A stretch of 47,500 nt of DNA from Neocallimastix lanati (nom. inval.) (lineage: Eukaryota; Neocallimastigomycota; Neocallimastigomycetes; Neocallimastigales; Neocallimastigaceae). How positions within the stretch are numbered: the first letter of the stretch is position 1; every line of letters starts with the position of its first letter. A program made the position numbers and the translations under genes. This document shows, in pieces, positions 43,671 to 47,500 of the stretch. The stretch covers positions 582,501 through 630,000 of the forward strand of contig JACVTC010000008.1 in NCBI GenBank assembly GCA_016946835.1. Reading direction: 5' to 3'. Under the pieces are notes generated by a model, which had not been told where the DNA came from, did no database searches, and worked only from the letters and a program-made list of their open reading frames with translations.

Positions 43671-45507
43671 TTAGAAATCTCCCCAGTCATCTTCCCACTT
43701 TGAAGATTTATTAGTATTTTGGTTTTGATTATTTAAAGAAGAGAAATTATTTGAACCAAATCCATTATTAGTTTTGTTAAAACTACCAAAACTACTGTTA
43801 CTATCAGTTCTATTAAATCCATTTTGATTTTGATTTTGATTAGTATTGAAACTACCAAAACTATTACTACTATTAGTTCTACTAAATCCATTTTGATTGC
43901 TAGTATTATTATTGCCATTGTTATTACCAAAACTATTAAAGAAATCATTATTATTATTATTATTATTACTGGAATCATTATTCTTTACGACATAAGGTTC
44001 ATTTCGCATACTTCTACGATTTGGATTACCACCTTGTTGGAAATTTTGATAGGCTTGACTAATTTGTCCAGCAGCTTGAGAAGCCTTTTCAGAAACAGTA
44101 CGTTTAAAACTTTCTGCATAAAAACCTATATTTTGAGTAAAGTTTGGATCACGAACAGCATTAGATGCTGGTTTAATATAATTTTCATTCAAACTACTAG
44201 CACCAGCAGCGGCAATTTTAACACCAATCTTTGCTTTTTCAGCTAAGAAAGACCAACCAGAAGATAAACTTTTTTGGAGTTGAGCAAGATTTTCATTTTG
44301 TGGTTGTGGGTCATTCATAAGTGGGGTACTACCAAAACCAGTATATTTACCTCCTTGACTTGGTGGAATATCATCTCTTCTATTTTCATTTTCTCTACCC
44401 TTTCTAGCAAAGAATTCTTCATTCTTAGCCTTGTCAGGTATAAACATAGTTTGAGCATTATTAGTAAAAACATTAGAATTGGAATTGGAATTATTATTAT
44501 TATTATTAAAACCAAATCCATTGTTGTTATTGGAATTGAAATTATTAGAACCAAAACCACCAGTTGGTCCAAAACCATTGTTTGAACCGAAACCATTTGA
44601 TTTATTAGTATTGGAGCTAAAGTTATCCCAAGAATTTGTTCTACTATTACCACCAAAACCATTATTATTATTATTATTATTAGAGAAAGAAGAATTAGTG
44701 GTTTGAGCTGGTGGTAATTGACTTACAGGAGGTGCAACCCAAACTCTTCCTTCACATTCTGCTTGTAATTTTTCACGGTAAAGTTTAGCAAAGTTTGAGT
44801 TATATTTTTCTTTAATAGACATACCTTCACGGTAATCTGGTTGAGATTGGAAAAATTGTAAAGCCTTGGTATTACCACCGAGTTCCATTTTCTTCAACTG
44901 TTCATCAGACCATTTATCCATAGTAATCGAACGAACAAAACTAATATGAACACCTAAAGAACGATGAATACCGGAACAATTTAAACAGAAGAAAATACCA
45001 TAAGTTACACTAGCCCTATAATTATTAATAAATATTACAAAATCATTTTTTATATATTTATATAGATATATAGATATATAGATATATAGATATATAGATA
45101 TATAGATATATATATATATTTTATTATTTTAAAATTTTATATATTGTATGAATAATATATATATAAGAGATTAAAAATATTTAAAAGTTATATAATCATT
45201 TAAAAATAATATATAATAATAATAATAAATAAATAAAAAAATATTAATATATTTTTTTTGATTTAAATAATATATTTATATAAAATTATAAATTTCAAAA
45301 AACTATTATTATTAAAAAAAAAAAAAAATACCATTGTGGGTTTGGAGCACCACAATCAATACAAATATTATTTCCTTCTTGTTTTTGTAATTCTATTTTA
45401 AAGTACATATAAAATATTAAATAATTATTATTTATATAAAAATAAATATTAATATATAATATATATATATCATTCTTTTTACCGTATAATTTTTGTTTAT
45501 ATTCCAT
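43671..45507 (-). CDS. GCS1: Arf GTPase-activating protein, ArfGAP1/Gcs1 type (three exons)
   Basis: Exons 45507-45483, 45392-45332 and 45015-43671, joined by GT..AG introns of 90 and 316 bp, give 476 residues. Residues 19-42 form the ArfGAP zinc finger C-x2-C-x16-C-x2-C (CIDC ... CLNC), followed by GIHRSLGVHISFVRS with the catalytic arginine finger (Arg47), then MDKWSDEQLKKMELGGN. It should stimulate GTP hydrolysis on Arf1 at Golgi/COPI and endosomal membranes. The middle and C-terminus are rich in Asn/Gly/Phe. A segment with LSSGWSFLAEKAKIGVK and ESFKRTVSEKA corresponds to the curvature-sensing/coat-binding region of ArfGAP1. The protein ends KWEDDWGDF, a tryptophan-acidic motif used by ArfGAPs to bind coat subunits. 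The start is the ATG of exon 1 (MEYKQKLY), in line with the family N-terminus. Gcs1 rather than Glo3/ArfGAP2-3 is favoured by the close match after the finger. Confidence 0.92.
45061..45115. repeat. 8-bp microsatellite within ArfGAP intron 2
   Basis: About six tandem TATAGATA units, followed by (TA)n, inside the 316-bp second intron. Expected to be length-variable between strains. Confidence 0.9.
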
Positions 45508-45800
45508 CTTTATTATATCTTATTTATAGTATCAAATATATATATATATATAAAGTTTTCTATTATATAAAAATAAAATAAAAAAAAAAATAATAATAAT
45601 CAAAGCTCCTACATTAATTTTAAATACAAATTTATATATATATATAAATATAAAATATAATAAAAAAAAATTTCAAGTTAGTAAAAATTATTATTTCTAT
45701 ATAATATTTAGAACCTATATATTTTTTATTAGAGATCTTAAAATTTTGAATTTTTCAATTTATTAAGAGTAGAGTATATATACTTAATTTTAATTTAATC
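45508..45800. promoter_or_regulatory. Upstream region of the ArfGAP gene
   Basis: A/T-rich with (TA)n and A runs next to the start codon. No distinct promoter box could be picked out of the composition. Direction of transcription is toward lower coordinates. Confidence 0.35.
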
Positions 45801-45801
45801 A

Positions 45802-46038
45802 TAATAATTTAATTGTGAAATATAAATAAATATATTTCATATTGAAATATTTTCTTTTTTCTTTAAAATTATAATTATAATTTTGGTTATTTTTATTATT
45901 ATTATTATTATTATTTTGTATTTCTCATTTATTAATTGAAATGTTTTCCTTAATAATTTAATTGTGAAATATAAATAAATATATTTCATATTGAAATATT
46001 TTCTTTTTTCTTTAAAATTATAATTATAATTTTGGTTA

Positions 46039-46070
<32 letters not shown>

Positions 46071-46105
46071 TTGTACTTCTCATTTATTAATTGAAGTGTT
46101 TTCCT
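45802..46105. repeat. Tandem duplication, period 149-155 bp
   Basis: TAATAATTTAATTGTGAAAT begins at 45802 and again at 45951. The two copies stay aligned through CTTTAAAATTATAATTATAA, an (ATT)n array (longer in the second copy) and TTCTCATTTATTAATTGAA. Few substitutions, so the duplication is recent. Confidence 0.9.
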
Positions 46106-46620
46106 AACTATCCAAATAAAATAATTGCTTATCAAAAATATCTTTATCCTTCCTTGATACTTTTTTTTAATGTAATTTACTTTTCCTTGTCATTATTTAT
46201 TATTTATTATTTATTTTTATAATAAAAATCAAGGTAATCATTGGATTATAATAAGGTATTTTAAAATACTTACTTTTAAAAATATTTTAAAATTATAATA
46301 AATAAAATATATACTTTAAATAAAAAAAAAAAATAAATAAATAAATAAATTATATTGACAAAGATTATTGGAAAAAAAAAAAAAAAAAAAAAAAAGAAAA
46401 AAGTGAAAATATTATAGCTTTATTAATATATTAAATAATTTTTTAAATAATAATATCTTTTTTTTTTTTTTTTCTCTCTAATTTTATAAAGATATTATTA
46501 GAAATTCTTTCTTTCTTTAATTTTTTTTTTATTTTTTTCTTTAGACTTTTCTCTGTAGTTTAATAAAAAGAATAAAATAAAAATAAATTTTTTTTTTCTT
46601 TTGTCTTTTTAAATAATATT
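46106..46620. other. AT-rich intergenic sequence
   Basis: Homopolymers and simple repeats, including a (TTATTTA)n stretch near 46195 and an A run near 46372-46395. No gene seen. Confidence 0.5.
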
Positions 46621-46624
46621 AAAA

Positions 46625-46925
46625 TCTTTAATAAATAAATAAATAAATAATAAATAAATGAATAGATAATAAATAATTAATTAATTAATTATAATAATAA
46701 ATAAATAAAAAAATAATAAATAAATAAATAAATAATAAAATAAAATTTATTTATTTATTAAAAAAAAACTTTTTCCTTATTAAAAAAAGTTTTATATATA
46801 ATATTTTAATATCTATATTTTTTATTTATTTATTTTTTATTTATTTATTTATTATTATAATTATTTATTTATTTATTTATTTATTATCTATTCATTCATA
46901 TATTTATTTATTCATTTTTAAATAT
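46625..46925. repeat. Imperfect palindrome, about 300 bp, of TAAA/TTTA repeats
   Basis: The left arm contains AATGAATAGATAATAAAT and the right arm ATTTATTATCTATTCATT, with ATAATAATAAATAAAT and its complement further in. The centre, near 46781, is AAAACTTTTT / AAAAAGTTTT around CCTTATT. The shared non-repetitive GAATAGATAATA shows genuine inversion rather than chance from simple repeats. Confidence 0.7.
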
Positions 46926-47500
46926 TGATATTTATTTATTTATTTATTTATATAATTATATTTATTTATTTATTTATATATTTATCTTTCTATCTATTTA
47001 TTTATTTACTATTTATTAATTAATTAATCGTTATTTAACAATTGGCTTTAATCAATCTAATTAATTAATTGGAAGTAAATTAATCAATAGCCTCTTTTGA
47101 AATATATTAAATATTTATGTATTAAAAACGAGGCTTTATAAATTTAATTAATAATGCTTAATATTATGTATGGCGCATTAGATGTTACAATATAATATAA
47201 CTAAATTTAAAAAAATTAAAAAAAAATAAAAAATAATTGAACCCTATAAAAATAAAAATTAAAAATAAAAAAGTTTTTTACATTATATTAGATATTAATT
47301 AATTATTATATTATACAATATAATAATTTTAATAAATATAATATAATATAATATAATATAATATAATAATTTTAATAAATATAATATAATATATTTATTG
47401 CTTTAACTAATATAATTAATAAATTAAAATGATTTGTGTAACATAAATTAAGCATGTAATTTAATTTTATTTGATATTATCATAAACTATAATTATTATT
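46926..47500. other. AT-rich intergenic sequence to window end
   Basis: (TTTA)n, a short GC-richer patch near 47040-47100, and an (ATATA)n minisatellite at 47330-47395 containing a duplicated TAATAATTTTAATAAATA. No gene seen. Confidence 0.5.

Noticed and set aside
43733-44706. Several 75-140 residue ORFs overlapping the ArfGAP third exon
   Set aside because: Shadow frames of the Asn-rich coding sequence; the ArfGAP frame has clear homology and a coherent end.
1-47500. CRISPR arrays, bacterial operons or mitochondrial origin
   Set aside because: No spaced direct repeats of CRISPR type; spliced ArfGAP gene, LINEs and Copia elements show a eukaryotic nuclear sequence.

Overview
The window looks like nuclear DNA of an extremely AT-rich eukaryote. 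The best fit is an anaerobic gut fungus (Neocallimastigomycota). Intergenic DNA is almost pure A/T with long homopolymers and (ATT)n/(TTTA)n microsatellites, genes are much GC-richer islands, proteins carry poly-Asn tracts, and the one intron-bearing gene has GT..AG introns. The assignment is inferred from composition and gene style; no taxonomic marker gene is present.

The dominant feature is a mirror-image array of six copies of one 505-residue MFS sugar-porter gene. Copies 1-3 are on the minus strand (2843-4360, 12568-14085, 18274-19791) and copies 4-6 on the plus strand (23656-25173, 30330-31847, 35782-37299). The proteins are identical except for V/I at residue 353, where copies 3 and 4, which face each other across the centre, share Ile. 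The DNA differs at roughly 5-16 sites per pair, nearly all synonymous. Each copy carries the same 5' flank, with a TATAAAAG box about 100 bp before the ATG, a conserved CTCTAGGAGTTTCGAA block, and a small divergent ORF. Most copies also share a 3' flank with a short inverted repeat. The basic unit is about 5.5-5.7 kb: transporter, 5' flank, a ~1.2 kb AT-rich repeat called 'block R' here, and a decayed Copia pol fragment. An inverted-repeat junction lies at about 22.11-22.37 kb.

Mobile-element debris fills the spaces. It includes an internally deleted Copia element at the left edge (1-1538), a LINE fragment at 6.4-8.4 kb, and a second, 5'-truncated LINE at 10843-11715 with a clean target-site duplication and an empty-site paralogue. 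There is also a 198-bp solo LTR at 20814-21011 with a 5-bp duplication, an internally deleted Copia element with two LTRs at about 27.14-29.19 kb, an LTR-retroelement relic at 38.9-40.5 kb, and a LINE endonuclease fragment at 41.1-42.45 kb. In two Copia elements the primer-binding site matches the anticodon arm of tRNA-Lys(CUU), suggesting half-tRNA priming.

Right of the array is a normal single-copy-looking gene on the minus strand: a three-exon ArfGAP1/Gcs1-type Arf GTPase-activating protein (43671-45507). The remaining right end is microsatellite-rich, with a 149-bp tandem duplication and an imperfect ~300-bp palindrome. The most notable biology is the transporter array: several intact copies kept nearly identical, apparently by purifying selection plus gene conversion, which suggests selection for sugar-uptake dosage.
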